Shown in pieces: positions 42,719-52,557 of a DNA stretch of 64,000 nucleotides (within the stretch, counting starts at the first letter, position 1; every line of letters begins with the position of its first letter). The stretch spans positions 372,001 to 436,000 of the forward strand of contig NZ_CP043474.1 in the NCBI RefSeq assembly GCF_008329645.1. The letters are read 5' to 3'. The stretch comes from Mycolicibacterium grossiae (GTDB taxonomy: Bacteria > Actinomycetota > Actinomycetes > Mycobacteriales > Mycobacteriaceae). Made by a program: the position numbers and the translations under genes. The notes under the pieces were generated by a model that saw only the letters and a program-made list of their open reading frames with translations, ran no database searches and was not told the origin of the DNA.

Positions 42719-42843
42719 CGGACGATCATCTACCCCCGCGTCAACCGCACGCCATGCAGCAGGCGCCGCCCTCGGATTCTCACTCGCCTTCCCACGGGTC
42801 CGGCACGGCGATTGAACCGGCCGTCGCCGGGCATGCAGGCGCC

Positions 42844-43728
42844 ATGAGCGTCGTGGTGATCGGCCAGATCGGACGCGACATGGTGCTGCGCACCGACGGG
42901 CTGCCGAAGCCGAACGGGTCCACGCCGGTCCTCGAACGCCGTGAGTTGCTCGGCGGCAAGGGCGCCAACCAGGCGGTCGCGCTGACGCAGTTGGGCGTGC
43001 CCACTGCGCTGATCGGCGTGGTGGGCCAGGACATCGAGGGAGCGGCCGTGCTGCGGCAGGCCGACCGGGACCGCATCGACGTCGGCTGCGTGGTCCGGCG
43101 GGGACGTACCGCGCTGCTCGTCGACCTGGTCGACGCCGACGGCACCCGGCGGCTGTTCGAGGACGTTCCCGACGAGTCGCTGGTGACGCTCGACGACCTG
43201 GACCGGTGCGGCACCCTCTTCCAGCCGGCGGGCGTCGTCTCGATCCAGCTGCAGCAGCCGCCGCAGACCACGCTGGCCGCCGCGCGGCACGCCCGGCGGA
43301 TGGGCGCCCGCGTCGTCGCCGACGGTCTACCGGACGCCGCGGTGCGTGACGACCTGCTGGCGTCGGTGGACGTGCTGCGCGCCGATGCCGAGGAGGCCGC
43401 GCTGCTGGCCGGGGGCGAGCTGCGGTCGGTCGACGACGCGGTGGCGGTGGCCCGTCGGCTGTCGCTGGCCGGGCCGCGGTGGGTCGCGCTGGCGGTGCCG
43501 GGCGTCGGCGACGTGCTGGTGTGGGAGCAGGACGCGACGGTGTTCCCGCACGCCGACGTCCACGTCGTCGACCGGACCGGGGCGGGCGACGCCTTCGTGG
43601 CCGGCCTGGTCGCGGGCGTGCACCGTGGTGTCGGACCACGCGCCGCAGGCGAACTCGCCGCCGCCGCGGCGGCCTCGCAGGTGCAGCACCTGGGCGGTCG
43701 CCCCCACCTGGCCGAGCTATCCGGGTGA
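42844..43728 (+). CDS. PfkB-family carbohydrate kinase (ribokinase-like)
   Basis: A 294-residue sugar kinase. Signature 1 is [15 protein letters not shown] (about residues 38-52), signature 2 is [17 protein letters not shown] with the catalytic Asp (about 247-263). [20 protein letters not shown] is a ribokinase-type start. Sugar unknown: ribose or a related pentose or nucleoside is likely. Its end overlaps the end of the convergent aminopeptidase gene by 12 bp. Confidence 0.9.
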   Translation: MSVVVIGQIGRDMVLRTDGLPKPNGSTPVLERRELLGGKGANQAVALTQLGVPTALIGVVGQDIEGAAVLRQADRDRIDVGCVVRRGRTALLVDLVDADGTRRLFEDVPDESLVTLDDLDRCGTLFQPAGVVSIQLQQPPQTTLAAARHARRMGARVVADGLPDAAVRDDLLASVDVLRADAEEAALLAGGELRSVDDAVAVARRLSLAGPRWVALAVPGVGDVLVWEQDATVFPHADVHVVDRTGAGDAFVAGLVAGVHRGVGPRAAGELAAAAAASQVQHLGGRPHLAELSG

Positions 43729-44973
43729 GAGGAACGCCTGCAGCGCAGCCGAATACGCGCTCACGTCGTCGGCGCCCATGAGTTCGCGGGCGGAGTGCAT
43801 CGCCAGCTGTGCCGCGCCGACGTCGACGGTGGGGATGCCGGTCCGTGCGGCGGTCATGGGCCCGATCGTCGAGCCGCACGGCAGATCGGCCCGGTGCTCG
43901 TAGCGCTGCAGCGGCACGCCGGCCTGTTCGCACGCCAGCGCGAACGCCGCGGCGGTACGGCCGTCGGTGGCGTACCGCAGGTTGGGCTGCACCTTGAGCA
44001 CCGGCCCGGCGTTGATCTCGATGAGGTGACCGGGCTCGTGCCGTTCCGGGTAGTTGGGGTGCGTGGCGTGCGCCATGTCCCCCGACGCGACCAGGGAACC
44101 GGGCACGCGGCGCAGGAAGTCCTCGCGAGTCCCGCCCGCGGCCAACGTGATTCGCTCGAGCACCGTCAGCAGCAGTTCGGACTGTGCGCCGTGGTCGGAG
44201 GTCGAGCCGACCTCCTCGTGGTCGAACAGCGCGAGCACCGGCAGGTGTCCCGCCGGCTTCGCGGCGAGGAACGCCTCCAGGCCCGCGTAGCACGTGCCCT
44301 GGTTGTCCAGCCGCGGCGCGCTGACCAACTCCCGGTCCGCACCCACCAGGGTCGACGGCGTCAGGTCGTGCGTCATCAGGTCGGCGGCGAGGACGTCGCC
44401 GGGGTCGACGTCGGCGCGGCGGGCGACGTAGCCGACGACGTCGCCGATCCCGTCGCCGACGCCCCAGACGGCGTTGACGTGCCGCTGCGGGTCGAGCGTC
44501 ACGCCCTTGCGGTCGTCGGAGAGGTGGATCGCCAGCTGGGGCACCCGCAGGAGCGGCTCGTCGATGCGGACCAGGCGGTGCTCGACGGTGCCGCCGCGGC
44601 GGAACGACAGCCGTCCGCTCAGGCCGAGGTCGCGGTCGAGCCAGGAGTTGAGCCACGCGCCGCCGTAGGGCTCCAGGGCCACCACGCGCCAGCCAGCGAC
44701 GACGCGGTCCGGATGCTGCTTGACCCGCAGGTTCGGGCTGTCGGTGTGCCCGCCGACGATGCGGAACGGACTGCCGGCGTCCGCGGTCTGCCAGGCCACC
44801 AGGGACCCGGCCCGCACGGTGAAGTACCGCCCCTCGGCGTCGGGCCACGCGTCGGCCTCGGCGAGTTCGGTGAAGCCCGCGCCGCGCAGCCGCGCCGCCG
44901 CGGTCGCGCACACGTGGAACGGTGACGGCGACGCGTCGATGAAGTCGCACAGGCTCTGGGGGCTAGCTGCCAT
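43717..44973 (-). CDS. pepC: M18-family aminopeptidase (PepC/ApeB)
   Basis: A 418-residue zinc aminopeptidase. Metal ligands appear in [12 protein letters not shown] (His, Asp), the [13 protein letters not shown] and [17 protein letters not shown] segments (Asp, Glu pair), [19 protein letters not shown] and [14 protein letters not shown] with MHSARE near the C-terminus. Length is standard. M18 enzymes remove acidic or neutral N-terminal residues and form dodecamers. It corresponds to Rv0800 and is divergent from the Dyp gene by about 50 bp. Confidence 0.94.
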   Translation of the reverse strand: MAASPQSLCDFIDASPSPFHVCATAAARLRGAGFTELAEADAWPDAEGRYFTVRAGSLVAWQTADAGSPFRIVGGHTDSPNLRVKQHPDRVVAGWRVVALEPYGGAWLNSWLDRDLGLSGRLSFRRGGTVEHRLVRIDEPLLRVPQLAIHLSDDRKGVTLDPQRHVNAVWGVGDGIGDVVGYVARRADVDPGDVLAADLMTHDLTPSTLVGADRELVSAPRLDNQGTCYAGLEAFLAAKPAGHLPVLALFDHEEVGSTSDHGAQSELLLTVLERITLAAGGTREDFLRRVPGSLVASGDMAHATHPNYPERHEPGHLIEINAGPVLKVQPNLRYATDGRTAAAFALACEQAGVPLQRYEHRADLPCGSTIGPMTAARTGIPTVDVGAAQLAMHSARELMGADDVSAYSAALQAFLSPG

Positions 44974-45011
44974 CTTTTCATCTTGACGGGTCCGGGCGCC
45001 GCGAGTCGCGC

Positions 45012-45025
45012 TAGGGTCGGCGCTG
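45012..45025 (+). promoter_or_regulatory. -10 element and leaderless start of the Dyp-encapsulin operon
   Basis: TAGGGT at 45012-45017 is followed after 7 nt by GTG at 45025, so the operon mRNA is likely leaderless. Confidence 0.6.
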
Positions 45026-46017
45026 TGCCTGATCTTGATCCGCAGCCGGTGCTGGCGCCGCTCACCCCGGCCGCCATGTTCCTGGTCGCCACCATCGCCG
45101 AGGGTGGCGAGCAGACCGTGCACGACGCGCTCGCCGACCTGTCGGGACTGGTGCGCGCCATCGGCTTTCGCGACCCGGCCAAGCACCTGTCGATGGTCAC
45201 CTCGATCGGCTCGGACGCCTGGGACCGGCTGTTCACCGGACCGCGCCCGGCCGAACTGCACCCCTTCATCCCGCTCACCGGCCTGCGGCATCACGCGCCG
45301 TCCACCCCGGGGGATCTGCTGTTCCACATCCGCGCCGAGTTCCTGGACGTGTGCTTCGAACTCGCCACCAAGGTCGTCGGCGCGCTGGCGGGCGCGATCA
45401 CCGTCGTCGACGAGGTACACGGCTTCAAGTTCTTCGACAACCGCGACCTGATGGGCTTCGTCGACGGCACCGAGAACCCCGGCGGCCCACTGGCCGTGAG
45501 CGCCACCCAGATCGGCGCGGAGGACCCCGACTTCGCCGGCGGGTGCTACGTGCACGTCCAGCGCTACCTGCACGACATGGGCGCCTGGAACGCCCTGACG
45601 ACCGAGGAGCAGGAACGGGTGATCGGCCGAACCAAGCTCGACGACATCGAACTCGACGACGAGACCAAACCGCCCGACTCGCACCTCGCCCTCAACGTCA
45701 TCACCGACGACGCCGGCAACGAGCTGAAGATCCTGCGGCACAACATGCCGTTCGGGGAGGTCGGCAAGGGCGAGTTCGGTACCTACTACATCGGCTACTC
45801 GCGCTCCGCCGCGGTCACCGAGCGCATGCTGCGCAACATGTTCCTGGGCGACCCGCCCGGCATCACCGACCGGATCCTCGACTTCTCCACGGCCGTCACC
45901 GGTTCGGCGTTCTTCACCCCCACCGTCGACTTCCTCGACGACCCGCCGCCCCCGCCCGGCGCGGCGCACATCTCCGGCGGCTCGCTGGCCATCGGCAGCC
46001 TGAAAGGACGACCGTGA
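45025..46017 (+). CDS. dyp: Dye-decolorizing peroxidase (Dyp), encapsulin cargo
   Basis: A 330-residue haem peroxidase. The Dyp motif G-x-x-D-G is seen as GFVDGTENP, and the proximal His and distal Arg regions are in place ([21 protein letters not shown]). The C-terminus ends [13 protein letters not shown], which fits the known encapsulin cargo-loading peptide, so the enzyme should be packed inside the shell encoded next. The start is GTG at 45025, set by the -10 spacing; the product begins [21 protein letters not shown]. The stop overlaps the encapsulin start by 4 bp. Equivalent to Rv0799c, linked with oxidative-stress resistance. Confidence 0.96.
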   Translation: MPDLDPQPVLAPLTPAAMFLVATIAEGGEQTVHDALADLSGLVRAIGFRDPAKHLSMVTSIGSDAWDRLFTGPRPAELHPFIPLTGLRHHAPSTPGDLLFHIRAEFLDVCFELATKVVGALAGAITVVDEVHGFKFFDNRDLMGFVDGTENPGGPLAVSATQIGAEDPDFAGGCYVHVQRYLHDMGAWNALTTEEQERVIGRTKLDDIELDDETKPPDSHLALNVITDDAGNELKILRHNMPFGEVGKGEFGTYYIGYSRSAAVTERMLRNMFLGDPPGITDRILDFSTAVTGSAFFTPTVDFLDDPPPPPGAAHISGGSLAIGSLKGRP

Positions 46018-46814
46018 CGAACGACCTGTACCGCGAACTCGCCCCCGTCACCGACGCGGCCTGGGCCGCGATCGAGCAGGAGGCCACCCGCACGTTCACG
46101 CGGCACGTCGCGGGGCGGCGGGTGGTCGACACCAGCGATCCCGCCGGCCCGACGGCGGCCGCGGTCGGCACCGGTCACCTGCTCGACGTGAGCGCGCCGG
46201 CCGACGGGGTGGTCGCCCACCTGCGCGAGGCGCGGCCGCTGGTCCGGTTGCGCGTGCCGTTCACGCTGTCCCGGGAAGCGGTCGACGACGTCGAACGCGG
46301 CGCCCAGGACTCGGACTGGGATCCGGTGAAGGACGCCGCGCGCACGCTGGCCTTCGCCGAGGACCGCGCGATCTTCGAGGGCTATCCCGCCGCGTCGATC
46401 ACCGGCATCCGCGCCGGCAGTTCCCATCCGGCGCTGACCCTGCCCGCCGACACCCGGCAGATCCCGGACGCGATCGCCACGGCGCTGTCGACGCTGCGCC
46501 TGGCGGGGGTGGACGGCCCGTACTCGGTTCTGCTGTCGGCGGAGGTCTACACCGCGGTCAGCGAGACCACCGAGCACGGCTATCCGCTGCTCGAACACCT
46601 CAACCGGCTCGTCGACGGCGACATCATCTGGGCACCGGCCATCGACGGCGCGTACGTGCTGTCCACCCGCGGCGGGGACTTCGACCTCCGGCTGGGCACG
46701 GACGTGGCCATCGGTTACCTGTCCCACGACGCCGCCACCGTGACGCTGTACCTCCAGGAGACACTGACCTTCCTGATGTACACGGCGGAGGCCGCGGTGG
46801 CGCTGACGCCCTGA
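46014..46814 (+). CDS. enc: Encapsulin shell protein (Cfp29)
   Basis: A 266-residue protein with the HK97-type capsid fold, forming a nanocompartment of 60 subunits. It starts [28 protein letters not shown], with GRRVVD and VGTGHLLDV shortly after, and ends in [12 protein letters not shown], all typical of Cfp29 (Rv0798c), a known secreted T-cell antigen and culture-filtrate protein. Size is normal. Translational coupling with dyp (GTGA) keeps shell and cargo in step. Other possible cargos, such as BfrB and FolB in M. tuberculosis, are not encoded here. Confidence 0.96.
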   Translation: MTNDLYRELAPVTDAAWAAIEQEATRTFTRHVAGRRVVDTSDPAGPTAAAVGTGHLLDVSAPADGVVAHLREARPLVRLRVPFTLSREAVDDVERGAQDSDWDPVKDAARTLAFAEDRAIFEGYPAASITGIRAGSSHPALTLPADTRQIPDAIATALSTLRLAGVDGPYSVLLSAEVYTAVSETTEHGYPLLEHLNRLVDGDIIWAPAIDGAYVLSTRGGDFDLRLGTDVAIGYLSHDAATVTLYLQETLTFLMYTAEAAVALTP

Positions 46815-46893
46815 CCAGCGGCGCTGACGCCGCCGTCAGGAGAGCATCCCGGCGGCGAAGTCAACGGTTGTCCGGCCCGGCCCGGTACCGTAC

Positions 46894-46910
46894 TGTCAAC
46901 CTGCTTGACA
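46894..46910. promoter_or_regulatory. Inverted repeat upstream of mmpS-mmpL
   Basis: TGTCAA-CCTGC-TTGACA has perfect 6-bp arms, 69 bp before the mmpS start, and includes a consensus TTGACA hexamer. It is a candidate operator; no regulator gene lies next to it. Confidence 0.5.
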
Positions 46911-46978
46911 TACCGTCAGCGCCGGCGCCACGGCCCGTGGCCGTCCGTGCGTAGCTCCGCTCGTCGAAAGGGCAACGG

Positions 46979-47425
46979 ATGCAGCGGGTTTCGATCGGGC
47001 GACTACTCGCGCGCCGATGGATGGTGCTCGTCGCCATCGTCGTGGTGGCCATCGCGGGCTTCGCCGTCTACCGCCTCAACGGCATCTTCGGGTCCAAGGA
47101 CGTCACGTCCACCCCGGACAACAGCGCCAACGACACCAAGCCGTTCAACCCCAAGCACGTGGTCCTCGAGGTCTTCGGGTCGTCCGGTAGCTCGGCGACC
47201 ATCACGTACCTGGACATCAACGCCCAACCCCAGCACGTCGACGGCGCGCAGCTGCCCTGGACGTACGACACCACCACCACGCAGCCCGCCGTCTTCGTCA
47301 ACGTGCAGGCCCAGGGCGACGGCGACTCGATCGGCTGCCGGATCACGATCGACGACGCCGTGAAGGACGAGAGGTCGAGCACCACCCTGAACCCCTACAC
47401 CTTCTGCCTGGACAAGTCGGGATGA
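46979..47425 (+). CDS. MmpS-family membrane protein
   Basis: A 148-residue accessory protein of an MmpL transporter. One N-terminal TM helix (WMVLVAIVVVAIAGFAVYRL, about 14-33) is followed by the MmpS periplasmic domain: PFNPKHVVLEVFGSSGSSATITYLDINAQP is the signature, with a Cys pair (GCRITID, TFCLDK) near the end. It closely resembles MmpS4/MmpS5-type proteins, which work in siderophore export and in drug efflux. The stop overlaps the mmpL start by 4 bp (ATGA). Confidence 0.92.
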   Translation: MQRVSIGRLLARRWMVLVAIVVVAIAGFAVYRLNGIFGSKDVTSTPDNSANDTKPFNPKHVVLEVFGSSGSSATITYLDINAQPQHVDGAQLPWTYDTTTTQPAVFVNVQAQGDGDSIGCRITIDDAVKDERSSTTLNPYTFCLDKSG

Positions 47426-50313
47426 CGGTCGAGCCGACGACGGAGCCCATCCCCGCGCAGACGGCCACCCCCGCACAGCGCCCCAGCCGCATCGCCCGGT
47501 CGATCCGGGTGCTGTGCGTGCCCATCGTGCTGTTCTGGCTGGCGGTCGCGGCGCTCACCAACGCGCTGGTCCCGCAACTCGAGGCGGTCGGCGCCGAGCA
47601 CAACGTGGCGCTGAGTTCGCCGGACTCGCCCTCGCTGCAGGCGTTCAAGCACATCGGCGAGAAGTTCGGCGAGTTCGACACCGACAGCGCGGCGATGATC
47701 GTGCTGGAGGGCGACCAGCCACTCGGCGTCGAGGCCCACCGGTACTACGACGAGATCGTCAGACGCGTCTCGGCGGACACCGTGCACGTGCAGCACGTGC
47801 AGGACTTCTGGGGCGATCCGCTGACCGCCGCCGGGTCGCAGAGTCCCGACGGCAAGGCCGCCTACGTGCAGGTCTTCCTGTCTGGCAACCAGGGCGAGGC
47901 GCTGTCGCTGGCGTCGGTCGACGCGGTGCGCGGCATCGTCGACGGCACGCCCGCGCCGCCGGGCGTGAAGGCCTACGTCACCGGTGCGGCCGCTCAGATC
48001 GCCGACCAGTTCGAGGTCGGCAACGACAGCACCGAACTCGTCACGGCCCTCACCGTCGGCGTGATCGCGGTGATGCTGCTGATCGTCTACCGGTCGTTCG
48101 TCACCATGCTGCTCGCGCTGGTCACGGTGCTCGTCGAGATGGCCGCCGCCCGCGGCGTGGTGTCGTTCCTCGCCGACCAGGGACTGATCGGCCTGTCGAC
48201 GTACTCGACGAACATCCTCACGCTGCTGGTGATCGCCGCGGGCACCGATTACGTGATCTTCCTGCTCGGGCGCTACCACGAGGCCCGTGGCCGCGGCGAT
48301 GACCGGCCCGTCGCCTGGCACGACATGTACCGCGGCACGACGCACGTCATCCTCGGCTCGGGCCTCACGATCGCCGGCGCGGTGTTCTGCCTCTACTTCA
48401 CCCGACTGCCGTACTTCCAGAGCCTCGGCATCCCGGCCGCCATCGGCGTACTCGTCGCGCTCGCGGCCTCGTTGACCCTGGCGCCCGCGGTCATCGTCAT
48501 CGGCGGGCGGTTCGGCCTGCTCGACCCGAAGCGCACCACCAAGAAGTACGGCTGGCGCCGCATCGGGACGGCGATCGTGCGCTGGCCCGGCCCCATCCTC
48601 GTCGCCACCCTCGCCGTCGCGGCGATCGGCCTGCTCGCCCTGCCGGGGTACCAGACCAGCTACGACGACAGCAACTACATGCCCGACACGGTGCCGTCAA
48701 ACGTCGGTTACGCGGCCGCCGAGCGGCACTTCACCAAGGCCCGGCTCAACCCCGAGCTGCTGATGCTCGAGTCGGATCACGACCTGCGGAACCCGACCGA
48801 CATGATCCTGTTGGAACGCGTCGCGAAGGCGGTCTTCCACACCGACGGCATCGCGCAGGTGCAATCGATCACCCGGCCGCTGGGCACGCCGCTCGACCAC
48901 ACCTCGATCCCGTTCCAGATCAGCGCGTCGAGTGCCTCGCAGCTGCAGAACCTGCCCTACCAGCAGGCCCGCGCCGACGATCTCACCAAGCAGGTGGGCG
49001 TCATCGACGACACCATCACCGTGCTGCGCCAGCAGATGGTGCTGCAGCAGCAGTCGAGCGACGTCACGCACGAGCAGAGCGAGGCGTTCGCCCAGACCGT
49101 GGCGACCGCACAGGACCTGCGCAACAAGATCGCCGACTTCGACGACTTCTTCCGGCCGATCCGCAACTACTTCTACTTCGAGCCGCACTGCTACGACATC
49201 CCGGTGTGCCACGCCCTGCGGTCGCTGTTCGATTCGCTCGACGGCATCAACGAACTCACCGACCAGCTGGCCAACGTCTCCGGCAGCATCGCGAAACTCG
49301 ATGAGCTGCAACCGAAGTTGCTCGCGCTGATCCCGCCGCAGATCGCCAACCAGCAGACCAACCGCGATCTGACGATGACCAACTACGCCACCACGGCGGG
49401 CATCTACGACCAGAGCGCCGCGGCGCTGCAGAACTCCACGGCGCTCGGCCAGGCCTACGACGCGTCCAAGACCGACGATTCGTTCTACCTGCCGCCGGAG
49501 GCCTTCACCAACCCCGAGTTCGTGCGGGGACTGAAGCTGTTCCTGTCACCCGACGGCACCGCCGCCCGCATGATCATCACCCACGACGTCGACCCCGCCA
49601 CCCCGGAGGGCATCGCGCACGTCGAGGCCATCCGGCATGCCGCCGCCGAGGCGGTGAAGGGCACCCCGCTGGCCGGATCGAAGATCTACCTCGGTGGCGT
49701 GGCGTCGACGTACGCCGACATCGCCGAGATGTCGCACTACGACCTGATCATCGCCGGTATCGCCTCACTCAGCCTGATCCTGCTGATCATGATGTTCATC
49801 ACGCGCAGCATCGTCGCCGCACTGGTGATCGTCGGCACGGTCGCGTTGTCGCTGGGTGCGTCGTTCGGCCTGTCGGTCCTGGTGTGGCAGTACATCTTCG
49901 GCGTCCCGCTGTACTGGGTGGTGCTGGCGCTCGCCGTCATCCTGCTGCTGGCGGTCGGTTCGGACTACAACCTGCTGCTGGTCTCCCGGTTCCAGGAGGA
50001 GATCGGCGCCGGGTTGAACACCGGCATCATCCGCGCGATGGCCGGCAGCGGTTCGGTGGTCACCGCCGCCGGACTGGTCTTCGCCTTCACGATGGCGTCG
50101 TTCATCGTCAGCGACCTGGTGGTGCTGGGCCAGATCGGGACGACCATCGCTCTGGGCCTGCTGTTCGACACGCTGATCGTGCGGTCGTTCATGACGCCGT
50201 CCATCGCGGCGTTGCTCGGCCGGTGGTTCTGGTGGCCGGTCGTGGTCCGGCAGCGGCCGGTGCCGCAGAAGTTCGGCTCCGGCGCCGGAGGGCAGCAGCT
50301 GACGCTGTTCTAG
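47422..50313 (+). CDS. MmpL-family RND transporter
   Basis: A 963-residue RND transporter with two repeats of one plus five TM helices. The proton-relay Asp-Tyr pairs are intact: GTDYVIFLLGRYHEA in the first half and GSDYNLLLVSRFQEE in the second. Two large periplasmic domains lie between TM1-2 and TM7-8; the second has the long helical hairpin (TVLRQQMVLQQQSSD and following) seen in MmpL4/5-type proteins, with Cys residues in PHCYDIPVCHAL. With the coupled MmpS it should export siderophores or lipids and small hydrophobic drugs. I cannot tell MmpL4 from MmpL5 type. Confidence 0.93.
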   Translation: MTVEPTTEPIPAQTATPAQRPSRIARSIRVLCVPIVLFWLAVAALTNALVPQLEAVGAEHNVALSSPDSPSLQAFKHIGEKFGEFDTDSAAMIVLEGDQPLGVEAHRYYDEIVRRVSADTVHVQHVQDFWGDPLTAAGSQSPDGKAAYVQVFLSGNQGEALSLASVDAVRGIVDGTPAPPGVKAYVTGAAAQIADQFEVGNDSTELVTALTVGVIAVMLLIVYRSFVTMLLALVTVLVEMAAARGVVSFLADQGLIGLSTYSTNILTLLVIAAGTDYVIFLLGRYHEARGRGDDRPVAWHDMYRGTTHVILGSGLTIAGAVFCLYFTRLPYFQSLGIPAAIGVLVALAASLTLAPAVIVIGGRFGLLDPKRTTKKYGWRRIGTAIVRWPGPILVATLAVAAIGLLALPGYQTSYDDSNYMPDTVPSNVGYAAAERHFTKARLNPELLMLESDHDLRNPTDMILLERVAKAVFHTDGIAQVQSITRPLGTPLDHTSIPFQISASSASQLQNLPYQQARADDLTKQVGVIDDTITVLRQQMVLQQQSSDVTHEQSEAFAQTVATAQDLRNKIADFDDFFRPIRNYFYFEPHCYDIPVCHALRSLFDSLDGINELTDQLANVSGSIAKLDELQPKLLALIPPQIANQQTNRDLTMTNYATTAGIYDQSAAALQNSTALGQAYDASKTDDSFYLPPEAFTNPEFVRGLKLFLSPDGTAARMIITHDVDPATPEGIAHVEAIRHAAAEAVKGTPLAGSKIYLGGVASTYADIAEMSHYDLIIAGIASLSLILLIMMFITRSIVAALVIVGTVALSLGASFGLSVLVWQYIFGVPLYWVVLALAVILLLAVGSDYNLLLVSRFQEEIGAGLNTGIIRAMAGSGSVVTAAGLVFAFTMASFIVSDLVVLGQIGTTIALGLLFDTLIVRSFMTPSIAALLGRWFWWPVVVRQRPVPQKFGSGAGGQQLTLF

Positions 50314-50332
50314 GCGCCGGGGTTCGGAAGCG

Positions 50333-51007
50333 TCAGGCGGTCAGGACGGCGTCGAGCGCCGACAGGAAGATGCCCAGACCGTCATCCGACGGGCCGGTGA
50401 GCGCCTCGGTGGCGTGCTCGGGATGCGGCATCAGACCGACGACACGGCCGTTGGCCGAGGAGATGCCGGCGATGCCGCGCTGCGAGCCGTTGGGGTTGTC
50501 GCGGTAGCGGAACACCACGCGACCCTCCCCCTCGAGTTCGTCGAGAACCTCCTGCGACGCCTGGAAGCGACCCTCGCCGGACTTCAGCGGCACCAGGATG
50601 TCGGCACCGGCGTCGTAGCGGCTGCTCCACGCCGACGCATTCGACGCCACCTCCAGCCAGATGTCCCGGCAGACGAAGTGCAGGCCCGCGTTGCGGGTGA
50701 GTGCACCGGGCAGCAGACCTGCCTCGCACAGCACCTGGAAGCCGTTGCAGATGCCGAGCACCGGCATCCCGCCCTCGGCCGCGTCGACCACCTCGCTCAT
50801 CACCGGCGCGAACTTCGCGATCGCGCCCGCGCGGAGGTAGTCGCCGTAGGAGAAGCCGCCGGGCACGATGACGGCGTCGACGTCCTTGAGGTCGGCGTCG
50901 GCGTGCCACAGGGCCACCGGTTCGGCCCCGGCGAGACGGACCGCGCGCGCCGCGTCGACGTCGTCGAGCGAGCCGGGGAAGGTGATGACGCCGATCCGGG
51001 GACTCAC
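50333..51007 (-). CDS. purQ: FGAM synthase glutaminase subunit PurQ
   Basis: A 224-residue class I glutamine amidotransferase that supplies ammonia to PurL. Catalytic Cys87 is in [11 protein letters not shown] and the His/Glu pair in [24 protein letters not shown] is the PurQ signature. The GTG start overlaps the purS stop by 4 bp. Its stop is 19 bp from the convergent mmpL stop. Confidence 0.97.
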   Translation of the reverse strand: MSPRIGVITFPGSLDDVDAARAVRLAGAEPVALWHADADLKDVDAVIVPGGFSYGDYLRAGAIAKFAPVMSEVVDAAEGGMPVLGICNGFQVLCEAGLLPGALTRNAGLHFVCRDIWLEVASNASAWSSRYDAGADILVPLKSGEGRFQASQEVLDELEGEGRVVFRYRDNPNGSQRGIAGISSANGRVVGLMPHPEHATEALTGPSDDGLGIFLSALDAVLTA

Positions 51008-51243
51008 TTGCCCTCCCGGGTGACCTCGAACTCCTCGATGACGGTGTTCGCGAGCAGCGACTCGGCGATCTCGGCCAGCGCGTCGTCGCTGACGGCGTCG
51101 TCGACCTCGAGTTCGAACCGCTTGCCCTGCCGCACTTCCGAGATGCCGGTGTGGCCGAGCCGACCCAACGCGCCGACGATGGCCTGCCCCTGCGGGTCGA
51201 GGATCTCCGCCTTGGGCATGACGTGCACTACGACCCGGGCCAC
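51004..51243 (-). CDS. purS: FGAM synthase subunit PurS
   Basis: A 79-residue structural subunit that bridges PurL and Pur[41 protein letters not shown] and the EEFEV end are typical. GTG start, SD GAAGGAGCA upstream. It is coupled with purQ and shares a 58-bp divergent promoter region with the metallo-hydrolase gene. Confidence 0.96.
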   Translation of the reverse strand: MARVVVHVMPKAEILDPQGQAIVGALGRLGHTGISEVRQGKRFELEVDDAVSDDALAEIAESLLANTVIEEFEVTREGK

Positions 51244-51301
51244 GGGCTGCTCCTTCTCGCGAAACGTTCGGCGACCACTCTACCGGCGGCATGATGAAGG
51301 C

Positions 51302-51940
51302 ATGCAACTGACGCATTTCGGCCATTCCTGCCTGCTGGCGGGATTCGGCGACACCACGGTGCTGTTCGACCCGGGCACGTTCTCCCACGGTTTCGAGGGC
51401 ATCACCGGCCTGTCGGCGATCCTCATCACCCACCAGCACCCCGACCACGCCGACGTCGAGCGGCTGCCCGCCCTGCTGGAGGCGAACCCGGGGGCTGCGC
51501 TGTACGCCGACCCGATGACCGCAGCCCAGCTGGGCGACGCGTGGACGGCCGTGCACGCGGGCGACGCCTTCGAGATCGGGGATCTAACGGTGCGCGGCGT
51601 CGGCGGGACGCACGCCGTGATCCATCCGGAGATCCCGGTCATCGACAACATCTCCTACCTCGTCGGCGACGGCGACCATCCGGCGCGGCTCATGCATCCG
51701 GGCGACGCGCTGTTCGCGCCGGGCGAACCGGTGGACGTCCTGGCCACGCCGGCCGCCGCACCGTGGATGAAGCTCTCCGAGGCCGTCGAGTACCTGCGCG
51801 CGGTGGCCCCCGCCCGCGCGGTGCCGATCCATCAGGCCGTCGTCGCCAAGGAGGCCCGCGGCATCTACTACGGCAGGCTCTCGGAGATGACCGACACCGA
51901 CTTCCAGGTGCTCGACGAGGAGAAGGGTACCGAGTTTTGA
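51302..51940 (+). CDS. MBL-fold metallo-hydrolase (UlaG-like)
   Basis: A 212-residue metallo-beta-lactamase-fold protein. The metal motif H-x-H-x-D-H appears as [10 protein letters not shown], with further ligands in [18 protein letters not shown] and the C-terminal AVPIHQAVV. This pattern is that of UlaG-like small hydrolases; substrate unknown. The gene corresponds to Rv0786c. Its stop overlaps the next start by 4 bp (TTGA). Confidence 0.88.
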   Translation: MQLTHFGHSCLLAGFGDTTVLFDPGTFSHGFEGITGLSAILITHQHPDHADVERLPALLEANPGAALYADPMTAAQLGDAWTAVHAGDAFEIGDLTVRGVGGTHAVIHPEIPVIDNISYLVGDGDHPARLMHPGDALFAPGEPVDVLATPAAAPWMKLSEAVEYLRAVAPARAVPIHQAVVAKEARGIYYGRLSEMTDTDFQVLDEEKGTEF

Positions 51941-52548
51941 CCGCTGACCGGCTCGTCTTCACCGGTCACATCGCGGGTTTCGGCACCGGGTCGGGCGTCC
52001 GGATGGTGGTCGGCTCGTGGCGCGAGTCGCCGTTCGGGCGCTTCGCCGACGTCATGGTGGAGACCGCCGACGGCACCCGCACGCTGCTCGCGCCCAACGA
52101 CGAGGTCGCCGAATTCGTCTCCGGCACTTATTCGTTCGACCGCGTCGTGCTCGGCGACGTGACCGTCGTGCACCACGTCGACGGATTCACCGTCGCCGCC
52201 CCGGAACTCGAGGTGCGCGCGACGCTCGGCGGTCCCGCGCCGTTCGACTGGCTGCTTCGGCTGGTGCCGCCACGGTTGTCCCGGGAACCGTGGTGGCTAC
52301 GGGCCATCGATCCGGTCGCCGCCCGGCTGGTCGCCGGCGTGCGGACCGCGGGCAGCGCGGGTAACGGCCGCCGCGAGTACTACGGGGTGCGCCGTACCCG
52401 ACGCATCGCTGCGGTCGCCGGCAGCTTCCGTGGTGCACCGCTGGGCGGCGTCGCACGGCTGGATCCGCCGGTGCGCTTCGGCTTCTCCTCGGCGCCGCCG
52501 ACGCCGCAGCTGGTCTCGGTCACCACGACCATCGACATGCCCCGCTAG
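51937..52548 (+). CDS. Conserved hypothetical protein, coupled to the MBL hydrolase
   Basis: A 203-residue soluble protein, predicted mostly beta, without a domain I recognise. The N-terminal half has GSWRESPFGRFADVMVETADGTRTLLAPNDEVAEFVSGTYSFD-type alternation; the second half has an Arg-rich stretch (RREYYGVRRTRRIA). The start is the rare codon TTG at 51937 inside the stop of the preceding gene, which fits coupling. It corresponds to the mycobacterial gene next to purQ (Rv0787 area). Confidence 0.8.
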   Translation: MTADRLVFTGHIAGFGTGSGVRMVVGSWRESPFGRFADVMVETADGTRTLLAPNDEVAEFVSGTYSFDRVVLGDVTVVHHVDGFTVAAPELEVRATLGGPAPFDWLLRLVPPRLSREPWWLRAIDPVAARLVAGVRTAGSAGNGRREYYGVRRTRRIAAVAGSFRGAPLGGVARLDPPVRFGFSSAPPTPQLVSVTTTIDMPR

Positions 52549-52557
52549 GCGGGACGG

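Noticed and set aside
41462..44950. 1162-codon open frame upstream of the antiporter
   Set aside because: The first 740 residues are low-complexity sequence antisense to the PfkB gene or out of frame with pepC; only the part from about 42718 looks like a membrane transporter.
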